This document shows, piece after piece, positions 8,168 to 16,629 of a stretch of 64,000 nt of DNA. The notes beneath the pieces were generated by a model, which ran no database searches, was not told the DNA's origin, and saw only the letters and a program-made list of their open reading frames with translations. The translations under genes were made by a program, and so were the position numbers. Position 1 is the stretch's first letter. Every line of letters begins with the position of its first letter. Origin of the DNA: CAVSRC01 sp963750065 (GTDB lineage Bacteria > Pseudomonadota > Alphaproteobacteria > Rhizobiales > Kaistiaceae); the NCBI GenBank assembly GCA_963750065.1, contig CAVVPK010000048.1, positions 62,001 to 126,000 of the forward strand, read 5' to 3'.

Positions 8168-9247
8168 ATGAGCCGCCTCGTCCTCGACCAGATCACCAAG
8201 CGTTACGGCAACACCCCCGTCCTCGAGGCGATCTCGCTCGACGTGCCACACGGCGAGTTGCTGGCGCTGCTCGGACCCTCGGGGTGCGGCAAGTCCACCT
8301 TGCTGCGCATCATTGCCGGTCTCGCCGACCAGACCTCGGGTCGCGTGCTGATCGGCGATCGCGACGTCAGCGATCTGCCTCCGGCGCGGCGCGGCATCGC
8401 CATGGTGTTTCAGAGCTACGCGCTCTATCCGCACATGACGGTGGAGGGCAACCTGACGCTCGGACTGCGGCGCGCCCATGTGCCGCGGGCCGAAATACAA
8501 CGGCGGCTGGCCGAGGCTGAGCGCATCCTTGAGCTCAGCCCCCTGCTCAAGCGCCGGCCGTCGCAGCTTTCCGGCGGCCAGCGCCAGCGCGTCGCCATCG
8601 GCCGCGCCATCGTGCGCGAGCCCGACGTCTTCCTCTTCGACGAGCCGCTCTCCAACCTTGACGCCGCATTGCGCGCCCAGGTGCGTTCCGAACTGACGGA
8701 CCTGCATCGCCGGCTCGGATCGACCATGCTCTACGTCACCCACGATCAGGTCGAGGCGATGACGCTGGCCAAGCGCATCGTCGTGCTCAATGCCGGGGTG
8801 GTGCAGCAGATCGGCACACCGCCCGAGCTCTACCGCTGGCCGGCCAATCTCTTCGTTGCCGGTTTCATCGGCACCCCGAAGATGAACTTTCTCTCCGGCC
8901 GAACGGTCGCAGGCGGCATCGAGCTGACCGGCATCGGCACCCTGCCCTGGAGCGCGGCCGCAAGCAATGCGGAGGTGGTCGTCGGCGTCCGGCCCACCGG
9001 ATTCGGGCCGCTGGCAGCGGATGACGCCGGAATCCGTGCGGAGCTGCTGTCCAGCGAATATCTCGGCTCGGAATGCGTCCTGCGCCTCAAGCTCGCCAAT
9101 GGCGATATCGTGCAGGTGGTTGAGCGTCCCGACCACGAGTGGAGCATCGGGCAGTCACTGTCCCTGCCGATCGTGGAGTTCCTGGTCTTCGACAAGCACA
9201 CACAGAAGCGCTGCGGCAGTTCGCATGACCAAAGGCAGGCATCATGA
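8168..9247 (+). CDS. CUT1 sugar ABC transporter ATPase (UgpC/MsmK type)
   Basis: A 359-residue ATPase with Walker A GPSGCGKS (36-43), signature LSGGQ (134-138), Walker B FDEP (D158, E159) and switch His 192, followed from about residue 240 by the TOBE regulatory domain typical of MalK/UgpC/MsmK. All catalytic residues are present. The start lies 9 bases after the MalG-type permease and the stop overlaps the next ATG. Because three other CUT1 importers in the window have no ATPase, this subunit could serve them as MsmK does in other bacteria; that is inference. Confidence 0.92.
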   Translation: MSRLVLDQITKRYGNTPVLEAISLDVPHGELLALLGPSGCGKSTLLRIIAGLADQTSGRVLIGDRDVSDLPPARRGIAMVFQSYALYPHMTVEGNLTLGLRRAHVPRAEIQRRLAEAERILELSPLLKRRPSQLSGGQRQRVAIGRAIVREPDVFLFDEPLSNLDAALRAQVRSELTDLHRRLGSTMLYVTHDQVEAMTLAKRIVVLNAGVVQQIGTPPELYRWPANLFVAGFIGTPKMNFLSGRTVAGGIELTGIGTLPWSAAASNAEVVVGVRPTGFGPLAADDAGIRAELLSSEYLGSECVLRLKLANGDIVQVVERPDHEWSIGQSLSLPIVEFLVFDKHTQKRCGSSHDQRQAS

Positions 9248-11508
9248 GCGAAACCATCGTGCTCGAAGGGCTGGAACGATCGGTGGACATCCGTGTCGAC
9301 CGCTGGGGAGTCGCCCACATCGAGGCCGAGACGCGTAACGATCTCTTCTTCGCCCAGGGGTATAACGCCGCGCGCGACCGGCTGTGGCAGATCGACTTGT
9401 GGCGCAAGCGCGGACTGGGCCTGCTTGCCCGCGACTTCGGCCCGGCTTTCGTGGCCAACGACCGGGCCGCGCGCCTGTTCCTCTATCGCGGCGACATGGC
9501 TGCGGAATGGGCGGCCTACGGCCCCGACAGCGAAGCGATCACCACCGCGTTCGTCGCCGGCATCAATGCCTATGTCAGGCGCACGCGGCAGCATCCCGAT
9601 CTGTTGCCGCCGGAATTCGCGATTGCCGGCACGCAGCCGGACCTGTGGGCGCCCGCCGACCCGGTGCGCATCCGCAGCCACGGCAAGCTGTTCAACTTCG
9701 ACAACGAGATTCGTCGCGCCGACGTCGCCGCGCGCTTCGGGCTCGCGGTCGACGCGATACGGCAGGCGCCCAAGCCGGACTGGACCGTTATCCCGACGGG
9801 AATCGAAGGGCCGATCCCACCTCAAGTGATGGAGACCTATCGGCTCGGCACCGAACTGCCGGTTCTCGGCGCCGGATTGACTGCCGCACGCGAAGACGCC
9901 GCGCTCAGCAGCGGCAGCAACAACTGGGCGGTGGCCCCCGGCCGCAGCGCGAGCGGGCGTCCGCTCTTCGCGTCCGATCCGCACCGGGCGATGGCTCTGC
10001 CATCCCTGCGCTATCTGGTGCATCTCAAGGGGCCCGGGGTGAACGTCGTCGGCGCCGGAGAGCCGGCGGTGCCGGGAGTTTCCATCGGCCACAACGAGGC
10101 GGTCGCGTTCGGCCTGACGACCTTTTCGGTCGATCAGGCCGACCTCTATGTCTGCCAGGCAGACCCCACCGACCCGAAAGCCTATCTGTTTGACGGCGGA
10201 AGCGAGCCTCTGACGACGATTGAAGAGACAATAGACGTCGCGGGCGGCCCGCCGGTTCCGGTGCAGTTGGCCTTCACCCGGCACGGCCCGGTGCTGCATC
10301 GTGAGGGTGACACGCTCTATGCCTTCCGTTCGGTCTGGTCCGAGCCAGGTACGGCACCCTACATGGGCAGCCTGCGCTACCTCACCGCTACCGACCGGCC
10401 GCAATTCGAGGCGGCGGTGGCGCACTGGCGCGCGCCGCCGGTCAACCACATCTGCGCCGACACGGCGGGCAGCATCGCCTGGATCTCCGCCGGGCTCGCT
10501 CCCATCCGCCGGAATCACGACGGCCTGCTGCCGGTGCCCGGAGATGGCCGCTTCGAATGGCAGGGCTTCATGTCGCCCGATGCGCTGCCGCGGATCATCG
10601 ACCCGGAGGATGGATGGCTGGCGTCGTCCAACCAGATGAACCTGCCGCCCGACTACGACATCGACACCTGGCGCGTCGGCTTCGAATGGCCCGACCGGGT
10701 CCGCTATGAGCGCATCGCCGAGGTGCTCAGTACACGACCGCAGCACACGCTCGCCGACATGCTCGACCTGCAGTGCGACGTGCTGTTGCGTCCGGCGACC
10801 GCCCTCACCGCCCTGTTGCCGGCCGTGCGCAAGGCTGTGCCGGCCGAGGCCGCCGACCTGCTGCTCAGCTGGGACGGCCGCATGGAGAAGCGCTCCGCCG
10901 CAGCGACCCTGTTCGAGGTGTGGTTCATCCATCACCTGATCCCGCGACTGGTGGAGCGGCTGGCGCCGGGCGCCTATGCGGCGTTTGAAGTGCAGGAGAC
11001 GGTGCAGGTGGAGACCGAGATTCTCGTGGCGCTCCTGCTGGCGCCGGACGCGCGGCTTGGCGCCGAGCCGACCGCGGAGCGGGATCGTCTGCTGGCGGAA
11101 AGCCTCGCTGCGGCATGGGCCGACGTCACCGACCGCTTCGGGCCGGACCCGGCCGAATGGATCTGGGGCAAGCTGCACACCATGACTTTCCGCCATCCGC
11201 TCGCGGCGCAATGGGATATCGGCCCGGTCGCCAAGGCCGGCAGCGGCCTCACCGTCGCCAGCGCCGACTACCGGCGGCCCGGCTTCGGCATGACGCTCGG
11301 TGCCTCGTTCCGCATGGTCGTTGACGTAGGCGCCTGGGACGAATCCATGGCGATCAACGCGCCCGGCCAGTCGGGCGATCCGCGCAGCGCTCACTATGCA
11401 GATCTGGCGACGCGCTGGGGCGACGACCGCTACTTCCCGCTCGTGTTCACATCCGAGCGGGTGCGCATGGAAACCTCCGAGACGATCCGCCTGGAGCCCG
11501 ACACATGA
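9244..11508 (+). CDS. Penicillin acylase family Ntn hydrolase, cytosolic
   Basis: A 754-residue member of the penicillin/acyl-homoserine-lactone acylase family, which hydrolyses amide bonds of N-acyl compounds. The autoprocessing site is seen as GSNNW, with Ser 225 as the predicted nucleophile and new N terminus of the large subunit; the preceding ~224 residues would be the small subunit plus linker. Other family marks are VRIDRWGVAHIEA-like sequence at the N terminus, LFASDPHRA after the nucleophile and PPVNHICADTAG further on. Unlike PvdQ and penicillin G acylase it has no signal peptide, so it should act in the cytoplasm on something imported. It overlaps both neighbours by 4 bases (ATGA), which makes it an integral part of the importer operon. 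The natural acyl compound is unknown. Confidence 0.87.
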   Translation: MSETIVLEGLERSVDIRVDRWGVAHIEAETRNDLFFAQGYNAARDRLWQIDLWRKRGLGLLARDFGPAFVANDRAARLFLYRGDMAAEWAAYGPDSEAITTAFVAGINAYVRRTRQHPDLLPPEFAIAGTQPDLWAPADPVRIRSHGKLFNFDNEIRRADVAARFGLAVDAIRQAPKPDWTVIPTGIEGPIPPQVMETYRLGTELPVLGAGLTAAREDAALSSGSNNWAVAPGRSASGRPLFASDPHRAMALPSLRYLVHLKGPGVNVVGAGEPAVPGVSIGHNEAVAFGLTTFSVDQADLYVCQADPTDPKAYLFDGGSEPLTTIEETIDVAGGPPVPVQLAFTRHGPVLHREGDTLYAFRSVWSEPGTAPYMGSLRYLTATDRPQFEAAVAHWRAPPVNHICADTAGSIAWISAGLAPIRRNHDGLLPVPGDGRFEWQGFMSPDALPRIIDPEDGWLASSNQMNLPPDYDIDTWRVGFEWPDRVRYERIAEVLSTRPQHTLADMLDLQCDVLLRPATALTALLPAVRKAVPAEAADLLLSWDGRMEKRSAAATLFEVWFIHHLIPRLVERLAPGAYAAFEVQETVQVETEILVALLLAPDARLGAEPTAERDRLLAESLAAAWADVTDRFGPDPAEWIWGKLHTMTFRHPLAAQWDIGPVAKAGSGLTVASADYRRPGFGMTLGASFRMVVDVGAWDESMAINAPGQSGDPRSAHYADLATRWGDDRYFPLVFTSERVRMETSETIRLEPDT

Positions 11509-12416
11509 GCAACGAACACGATTCGGCCGCTAAGCACCTTCCCTGGCAGTGGCCCGAGGAGCACTGGCGGGGGCTGGTGTCCCAGGTCCGCGCCGGACGG
11601 CCGCTGAAGCCCGCGAGCTGGCCGGACGGTGCCCGGGCGGCCGTGGCTTTCTCGTTCGACTCCGATCACGAGACCAACGAGCTGCGCGTCGGCGGCAAGT
11701 CGATCAGCGCCATGTCCTGGGGCGAATACGGCAGCCGTACCGGCCTGCCACGCATTCGCCACCTGCTTGACCGGCACGGCATCAGGGTTTCGTTCTTCGT
11801 CCCGGCCGTCTCTGCTCTGCTGCATCCCGAAGAGCAGCGCTCGCTGATCGCGGACGGCCACGAGATCGGCGTGCACGGCTGGATTCACGAGCCGATGGAG
11901 GTGCTCGACGGCGCCACCGAGCGCGACCTCACCTTGCGCGCCATCGACACGCTCGAAAAGCTCACCGGCAAGCGGCCGGTCGGCATCCGCACCCCGTCAT
12001 GGGATTTCAACCCGGCGACCATGGCCATCCTGCGTGAGGCCGGCTTCCGCTACGATTCTTCTCTGATGGCCGATGACGACTGCTACGAGCTCCTGGACCA
12101 CGGCGAACCGACGGGCATCGTCGAGATTCCGGTCGAATGGATCAGGGACGACGCGGCCTATCTGATGACACTGCGCGGCGAGCCGCTACGGCCATGGATC
12201 GCGCCGCGCGATGTGCTCGAAATCTTCAAGGACGAGTTCGACGGGGCGTACGCCGCCGGCGGTGTGTTCCAGCTCACCATGCATCCGCATGTGACGGGCT
12301 ACCGTTCGCGGATCGTCATGCTCGAAGGACTGATCGGCCATATCCGCACCAAAGGTGACGTCTGGTTCGGCACCCATGCCCAGGTGGCCGACTGGGTGCG
12401 CATGCACGCGGCGTAA
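11505..12416 (+). CDS. Polysaccharide deacetylase family protein (CE4, PuuE/HpPgdA-like)
   Basis: A 303-residue NodB-homology deacetylase. Visible catalytic signatures are FDSDHE (D52, D54), the metal-binding HGWIHE (H124, H128) and RTP (R162-P164) leading into SWDF; HPHVTGYRSR near residue 266 supplies the last His motif. This arrangement resembles the cytosolic PuuE allantoinase and HpPgdA group rather than secreted chitin deacetylases, and no signal peptide is present. The enzyme would remove an N-acyl group or open a ring amide. The start overlaps the acylase stop by 4 bases. It is the last gene of the operon. Together with the acylase it suggests stepwise intracellular deacylation of the imported compound. 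Confidence 0.87.
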   Translation: MSNEHDSAAKHLPWQWPEEHWRGLVSQVRAGRPLKPASWPDGARAAVAFSFDSDHETNELRVGGKSISAMSWGEYGSRTGLPRIRHLLDRHGIRVSFFVPAVSALLHPEEQRSLIADGHEIGVHGWIHEPMEVLDGATERDLTLRAIDTLEKLTGKRPVGIRTPSWDFNPATMAILREAGFRYDSSLMADDDCYELLDHGEPTGIVEIPVEWIRDDAAYLMTLRGEPLRPWIAPRDVLEIFKDEFDGAYAAGGVFQLTMHPHVTGYRSRIVMLEGLIGHIRTKGDVWFGTHAQVADWVRMHAA

Positions 12417-12434
12417 CCGGCACGCTTCGCCGGT
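12416..12434. terminator. Short hairpin between convergent operons
   Basis: ACCGGC pairs with GCCGGT around a 7-base loop in the 77-base gap between two convergent genes. There is no T run on either strand; it could contribute to bidirectional termination but is weak. Confidence 0.25.
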
Positions 12435-12493
12435 ACCGTGCGGGCTTCGCGCTTCGGCCGTAGGGCGTCGCCATCTGGACCCAAGTCTGCGCA

Positions 12494-13474
12494 TCAATCG
12501 CCGCGAACGACCAGCCGCCCGCCCGGCAACACCTCAACGGGTTCCGGATCCATGATGTAACCGCCGAACTGCGTCTTGCCGCCATCGGCGAAACCCATGA
12601 TGCGCAGCCCCTTGTCGGTGTGGAGAATGCGGGCCGCATAGCGGCGGCAGGGCTCTGCTCCATCCAGGAATTTACCCGGAGCGATGGTCCAGGGACCAAG
12701 CGGGTGGCTTGCCATCAGATAGTGCGTTCCCGTGACCGGCTGCTGCGGGTTGGCGTGGCGGTAAGCAGCAGACCAGTGCGACGAAGCCGTACAGAACAGA
12801 CAGTACCACCGGCCCCGATGTTCGAAGACCTGCGGCACCTCGAGCTGACCGAAACCACCTGAGTAGACGGGCGGCTGCAGCGTCCATGTCTTGAGATCGG
12901 GCGAGGTGGCGAGGCCGATGGCGCCGGCGGCGTTAGGCTCGGCGGCATCAGGAACACGCGCGGTAAAATACATGAGCCACTCGTCGCCCAGCGGAGAGCG
13001 CATGACCCACGGATCACGCATGGCGCGATCGTGCCAATCGCCTACCCGATGTTCCAATTCATAACCGGCGGCGTTGGGGCCTGTGAGATCCAGGCAGAGG
13101 CCGTTGCCGACCCGCTGCCAGTCGTGCAGGTCCGTCGAGGTTGCGTGACCAATGCGCTGATAGAGCGAGCCTTCCGAGTGCCCCGTTCCGGTGTAGAAGA
13201 GATGCCAGAGCCCATCAGTGCCCGCCACGACCGAACCGGTCCAAGTCGTGCTGTCGTCCCAGGCGGGCCCTTCGCGCTGCGGAGCGAAGCACGTTCCTAG
13301 ATGGGTCCAGTTGATCAAATCGGTCGAAGTCGCGTGCCCTTGCGTCACACTGCGATGCCTCAGATCGGGATCGCCAAGGGACCGGCTCGCCTGCAGGAAG
13401 AAGGCATGCCACCGGCGACCGTCGTGGATGTACCAGCTGTCCCACAGCCATTTTCCCGGAACTGAAATCGTCAT
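12494..13474 (-). CDS. Five-bladed beta-propeller glycosyl hydrolase (GH32/GH43-like)
   Basis: A 326-residue protein resembling the catalytic propeller of families 32, 43 and 68. The three acidic motifs can be placed as WDSWY near the N terminus, MRDPWV around residue 157 (the RDP motif) and LEVPQVFE around residue 210. TGSVV and repeated ATSTDLxxW blades support the fold. The length matches a single propeller without the C-terminal beta sandwich of invertases. No signal peptide is seen, so it would cleave an imported oligosaccharide in the cytosol. It is the last gene of the LacI-importer-oxidoreductase operon, 12 bases after the Gfo/Idh gene. Exact family and substrate remain open. Confidence 0.75.
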   Translation of the reverse strand: MTISVPGKWLWDSWYIHDGRRWHAFFLQASRSLGDPDLRHRSVTQGHATSTDLINWTHLGTCFAPQREGPAWDDSTTWTGSVVAGTDGLWHLFYTGTGHSEGSLYQRIGHATSTDLHDWQRVGNGLCLDLTGPNAAGYELEHRVGDWHDRAMRDPWVMRSPLGDEWLMYFTARVPDAAEPNAAGAIGLATSPDLKTWTLQPPVYSGGFGQLEVPQVFEHRGRWYCLFCTASSHWSAAYRHANPQQPVTGTHYLMASHPLGPWTIAPGKFLDGAEPCRRYAARILHTDKGLRIMGFADGGKTQFGGYIMDPEPVEVLPGGRLVVRGD

Positions 13475-13486
13475 GACGGGAGCGTC

Positions 13487-14536
13487 TCAGGCTGTGCGGT
13501 CGGCCACCGGGATAGTGCATCCGGCAAGGGCAGACCGACGCGCTGCATCCAATATCCGAACAACACTGCGATTGTTGTCGAGAGCGGAAAGATCGTGAGG
13601 TGCCGGCCGCAGTTGGCCGCGGACGACGGAAGCAAGGTAGGCGAACGGCTCGCCGAGGCACCGGGGCAGCGCATCCGGTGTGATCATCGTCGCTTCGGAG
13701 TCGCTGCCGCTGCGCAACCAAACGGTTCGCGAATCCGCGGCGGCGATTGAGCCCGCGGTGCCGTGAAGCTCAATGTCCTTGCGCGGAAACGGCCAGTTCC
13801 ACGACGCCTGGATGACCACTTCGAACTGGTCATAGGTGAGGACGATCGATGCATCGTCCTCGACCTCACCGTAAAGTTCCTGCTTGAAGGCACGTGTAAT
13901 TGCGGTCACCGAACTGGGCAGACGCCCGTCAGCGAAGAAGGTCGCCAGATTGGCTCCATAGCAGCCGAAATCGCTCAGGGCGCCGCCGCCGTTGAAGGGC
14001 TTGGTGAGCCAAGCGAGGAACTGCGGCTGACATCCGCTCTCGATCGGTCCCTGGTGCCCGGCGCGGATCAAGATCTTTCGCGGCACGCCGACCGCGCCGT
14101 CACGGACCATGCGGAAGACATGCGCGTTGCTTGGGTACCAGCTCGTCTCATAATTGGTGAGAACATGGATGCCGTGCTTCCGGGCCAGGCGGGCAATCGC
14201 TTCGGCGTGATCGACGCTCACCGCAAGGGGCTTCTCGACCATGACGTGCACACCGGCACCGGCACATCGTTCGACAACATCGAGATGATCGCGGATTGAT
14301 CCGAAAGCCGCGACGGCATCGAGCGTTTCGTTTTCCAACATCGCTGCAAGGTCCGGATAGAGCCGACCGGCGGGGACCTCATAGCGTCGCCCGATCGCAG
14401 CACGGAGAGCTTCGTCCTGCTCGCACGCGGCAGCGATCACGAAGTCCTCGGGCGAGATGTGCTCGATGATGGAGATGTGATCATGCGACAGGCCCGCCAG
14501 CCCCAGTCGAAGCGGTAGGTTTGCTTTTGCGCTCAT
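13487..14536 (-). CDS. Gfo/Idh/MocA family oxidoreductase
   Basis: A 349-residue NAD(P)-dependent sugar dehydrogenase of the glucose-fructose oxidoreductase/inositol dehydrogenase family. The N-terminal Rossmann part begins at residue 9 (LRLGLAGLSHDHISI). The conserved EKPLAV motif with its catalytic Lys follows around residue 100, and the C-terminal alpha/beta domain contains GGGALSDFGCYG. It would oxidise or epimerise the sugar brought in by the adjacent importer. It sits between the MalG-type permease and the glycosidase in one co-directional operon. Confidence 0.87.
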   Translation of the reverse strand: MSAKANLPLRLGLAGLSHDHISIIEHISPEDFVIAAACEQDEALRAAIGRRYEVPAGRLYPDLAAMLENETLDAVAAFGSIRDHLDVVERCAGAGVHVMVEKPLAVSVDHAEAIARLARKHGIHVLTNYETSWYPSNAHVFRMVRDGAVGVPRKILIRAGHQGPIESGCQPQFLAWLTKPFNGGGALSDFGCYGANLATFFADGRLPSSVTAITRAFKQELYGEVEDDASIVLTYDQFEVVIQASWNWPFPRKDIELHGTAGSIAAADSRTVWLRSGSDSEATMITPDALPRCLGEPFAYLASVVRGQLRPAPHDLSALDNNRSVVRILDAARRSALAGCTIPVADRTA

Positions 14537-14581
14537 TGTGAAAATTCAGGCAGAGTTGATTTGTCTGGGCCGATGCCGCAC

Positions 14582-15505
14582 CTAGCCTTTCACTCCGCTC
14601 GCCGCGACGCTCTGGATGAACCACCGCTGGAAGAGGACGAAGATCGCAAGCACGGGAAGAGTTATCATGGCGGCATACGCCAATATCTGACCCCAGTCGG
14701 GGTTCTGCGTGTAGAACGTCGTGATGCCCACCGTCAGCGGACGCGATGCCTGGCCCGGCACGGCGATCACCGGCCACAGGTAGTCGTTCCAGCGAGCCTG
14801 AAACTGCAGAATCGCGACCGATGCGATCACCGGGCGCGACAGCGGCATGATGATGTTCCAGTAGATCTGGAAAGAAGATGCACCGTCAATCCGGGCAGCC
14901 TCGTCGAAGTCCTTGGGAATATCGAGGAAGAACTGGTAGAACAAAAAGATCGAGAAGGCGTCCGCGATAAACGGAATGATCTGTACATGCAGCGTGTTGA
15001 GCCAGGAGCGCTGCAGCTCCAGGCCGGCGTCCCCGATCGTGAGCCACGGCAGGTTGTTCACCACGAACAAGAGCGGCACCGCGATCGCCTCAAATGGAAC
15101 GACCAGCAGCGCGACCACAAGCGCCAGCATCCAGGTCTTGCCGCGCCATTCGAGCCGCGCCAAGGCGAAGGCAGCCATCGAGTTGACCGCAATACTCAGC
15201 ACGACGCTGACCGTTGCGATGATGACCGAATTGAGAAGATAGGAGAGGAAGGGCGTTCGCGCGAAGACTTCCGCGAAGTTCTTGGTGGTCGTTTCGGTCG
15301 GGAAGAGCGCAAGCAGCGGGTTTGCCGCCCTCAGATCGAGGAAGATTCGGGCCACCGGTTTGAACGCCGACACGAACACGAAGACAATCGGCATCAAGGC
15401 AAAGGCAGCCCAGATCAGCATCAGCCCATAGGTGAAGGCGCGGAACAGCCGATCGCGGGATGGCGCCGTACCCGGCAATGCTGGAGCGTATTCGTCGACT
15501 TGCAT
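14582..15505 (-). CDS. CUT1 sugar ABC transporter permease (MalG type)
   Basis: A 307-residue permease with a first helix near residues 25-50 and the docking loop DEAARIDGASSFQIYWNIIMP. GGAG precedes the ATG, which lies 11 bases after the MalF-type gene. It would form the channel with the product of 15517-16554. Confidence 0.9.
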   Translation of the reverse strand: MQVDEYAPALPGTAPSRDRLFRAFTYGLMLIWAAFALMPIVFVFVSAFKPVARIFLDLRAANPLLALFPTETTTKNFAEVFARTPFLSYLLNSVIIATVSVVLSIAVNSMAAFALARLEWRGKTWMLALVVALLVVPFEAIAVPLLFVVNNLPWLTIGDAGLELQRSWLNTLHVQIIPFIADAFSIFLFYQFFLDIPKDFDEAARIDGASSFQIYWNIIMPLSRPVIASVAILQFQARWNDYLWPVIAVPGQASRPLTVGITTFYTQNPDWGQILAYAAMITLPVLAIFVLFQRWFIQSVAASGVKG

Positions 15506-15516
15506 CGCAGGAACTC

Positions 15517-16554
15517 CTAGCCGCGCTCGCGCATCACCCTGCGCAGACCGAACGTGATGGCGATGACGATGAGGAAAAAGACGAAGGAAATTGCCGAGGC
15601 GTAGCCAAGATTGAGGCTCTTGAAGCCGACGCGGATAGCATGGAAGACGACCGTCGATGTCGCGTTGTCGATGGGCCCGCCCTGCGTCATCACGTCGACC
15701 TGCGTGAACAGGCGGAAGGAGGAGATCGTCGTTGTGATGATGACGAAGGTCATCGCGTTGTGCAGGCCCGGCAACGTCACGTGCCGGAACCGCTGGAGCC
15801 GACTGGCGCCGTCGATTTCGGCGGCCTCGTAGAGGATGGTTGGAATATGCTGCAGGCCCGCGAGGAACAGCACCATCTGGAAGCCGGCGCCTTGCCAGAC
15901 TGACATTATGAGGATCGCCGGCATGGCGAGATTCTTCTCACCGAGCCAGTTCGGATTGCCGAACAGCCCTGCGCTTATCAAATTCAGCATCCGGTTGAAG
16001 AGGCCGAAATCGGGATTGTAGAGGAAGATCCACACCACCGAGATCACCGCCATCGAGGTAACCACCGGGCTGAAGAAGATCGCCCTGAAGATGCGGTTGC
16101 CGCCCAGGTTCTGATTGACCAGCAGCGCCAATCCCAATGCGATGCCGCACTGAATCGGCACGACCATGATCGAGAAATAGAAGTTGTTGAGCAACGAGCG
16201 CCAGAACACCCGGTCTGTCGCCAGGACCAGGATGCGCTTGCCCATGATGTCGAAGCTGAACCACTCGGAGAAACCCGCGAGGTCCGGCCTTGCATGAATG
16301 ACCGTGTGCACGCGGGGATATTCAGGCTCGCCACTGTCGGAATAACCAGTGGGATCGACGGTTACGACAGATAGTTTCAGCAGGCGCTCGTAGTTGGCCG
16401 TTCCGACGAACTGCGCCGGTGTCGGCGAGACGAACCGCTGGTTGGTCAGGCTGAAGATCGCGGAAAGCAGGAACGGCAACACGACGAACAGCACGATGCC
16501 GACAAGCGCCGGGGCGAAGAGCAGCCATGCGCGGAAGCCGTCGTGGTTCCTCAT
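15517..16554 (-). CDS. CUT1 sugar ABC transporter permease (MalF type)
   Basis: A 345-residue permease with the docking motif EAAEIDGASRLQRFRHVTLP. The segment between the first and second helices is longer than in the shortest family members (roughly residues 45-110, including VTVDPTGYSDSGEPEYPRV) and should form a small periplasmic domain, as in MalF. GGAGAGGG precedes the ATG. A strong hairpin separates it from the binding-protein gene upstream. Confidence 0.9.
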   Translation of the reverse strand: MRNHDGFRAWLLFAPALVGIVLFVVLPFLLSAIFSLTNQRFVSPTPAQFVGTANYERLLKLSVVTVDPTGYSDSGEPEYPRVHTVIHARPDLAGFSEWFSFDIMGKRILVLATDRVFWRSLLNNFYFSIMVVPIQCGIALGLALLVNQNLGGNRIFRAIFFSPVVTSMAVISVVWIFLYNPDFGLFNRMLNLISAGLFGNPNWLGEKNLAMPAILIMSVWQGAGFQMVLFLAGLQHIPTILYEAAEIDGASRLQRFRHVTLPGLHNAMTFVIITTTISSFRLFTQVDVMTQGGPIDNATSTVVFHAIRVGFKSLNLGYASAISFVFFLIVIAITFGLRRVMRERG

Positions 16555-16585
16555 CGCGCCCTCTCCATGATCTCTTGTAGGAAAG

Positions 16586-16620
16586 CTCGGGCGCCCGCGG
16601 GAGATATTCGGGCGCCCGAG
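16586..16620 (-). terminator. 12-bp hairpin between binding-protein and permease genes
   Basis: CTCGGGCGCCCG (16586-16597) pairs perfectly with CGGGCGCCCGAG (16609-16620) around an 11-base loop. It lies 9 bases past the binding-protein stop on the transcribed strand, with no T tract. This is the usual place for an mRNA-stabilising or partly terminating stem-loop that raises binding protein over permease. Confidence 0.6.
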
Positions 16621-16629
16621 ACGGGAGGT

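Noticed and set aside
8830..11394. Very long minus-strand open frame (over 850 codons) opposite the ATPase and acylase genes
   Set aside because: It is the antisense shadow of high-GC coding sequence; composition is Arg/His/Gly-rich and resembles no family, while the plus strand encodes clear ATPase and Ntn hydrolase motifs.
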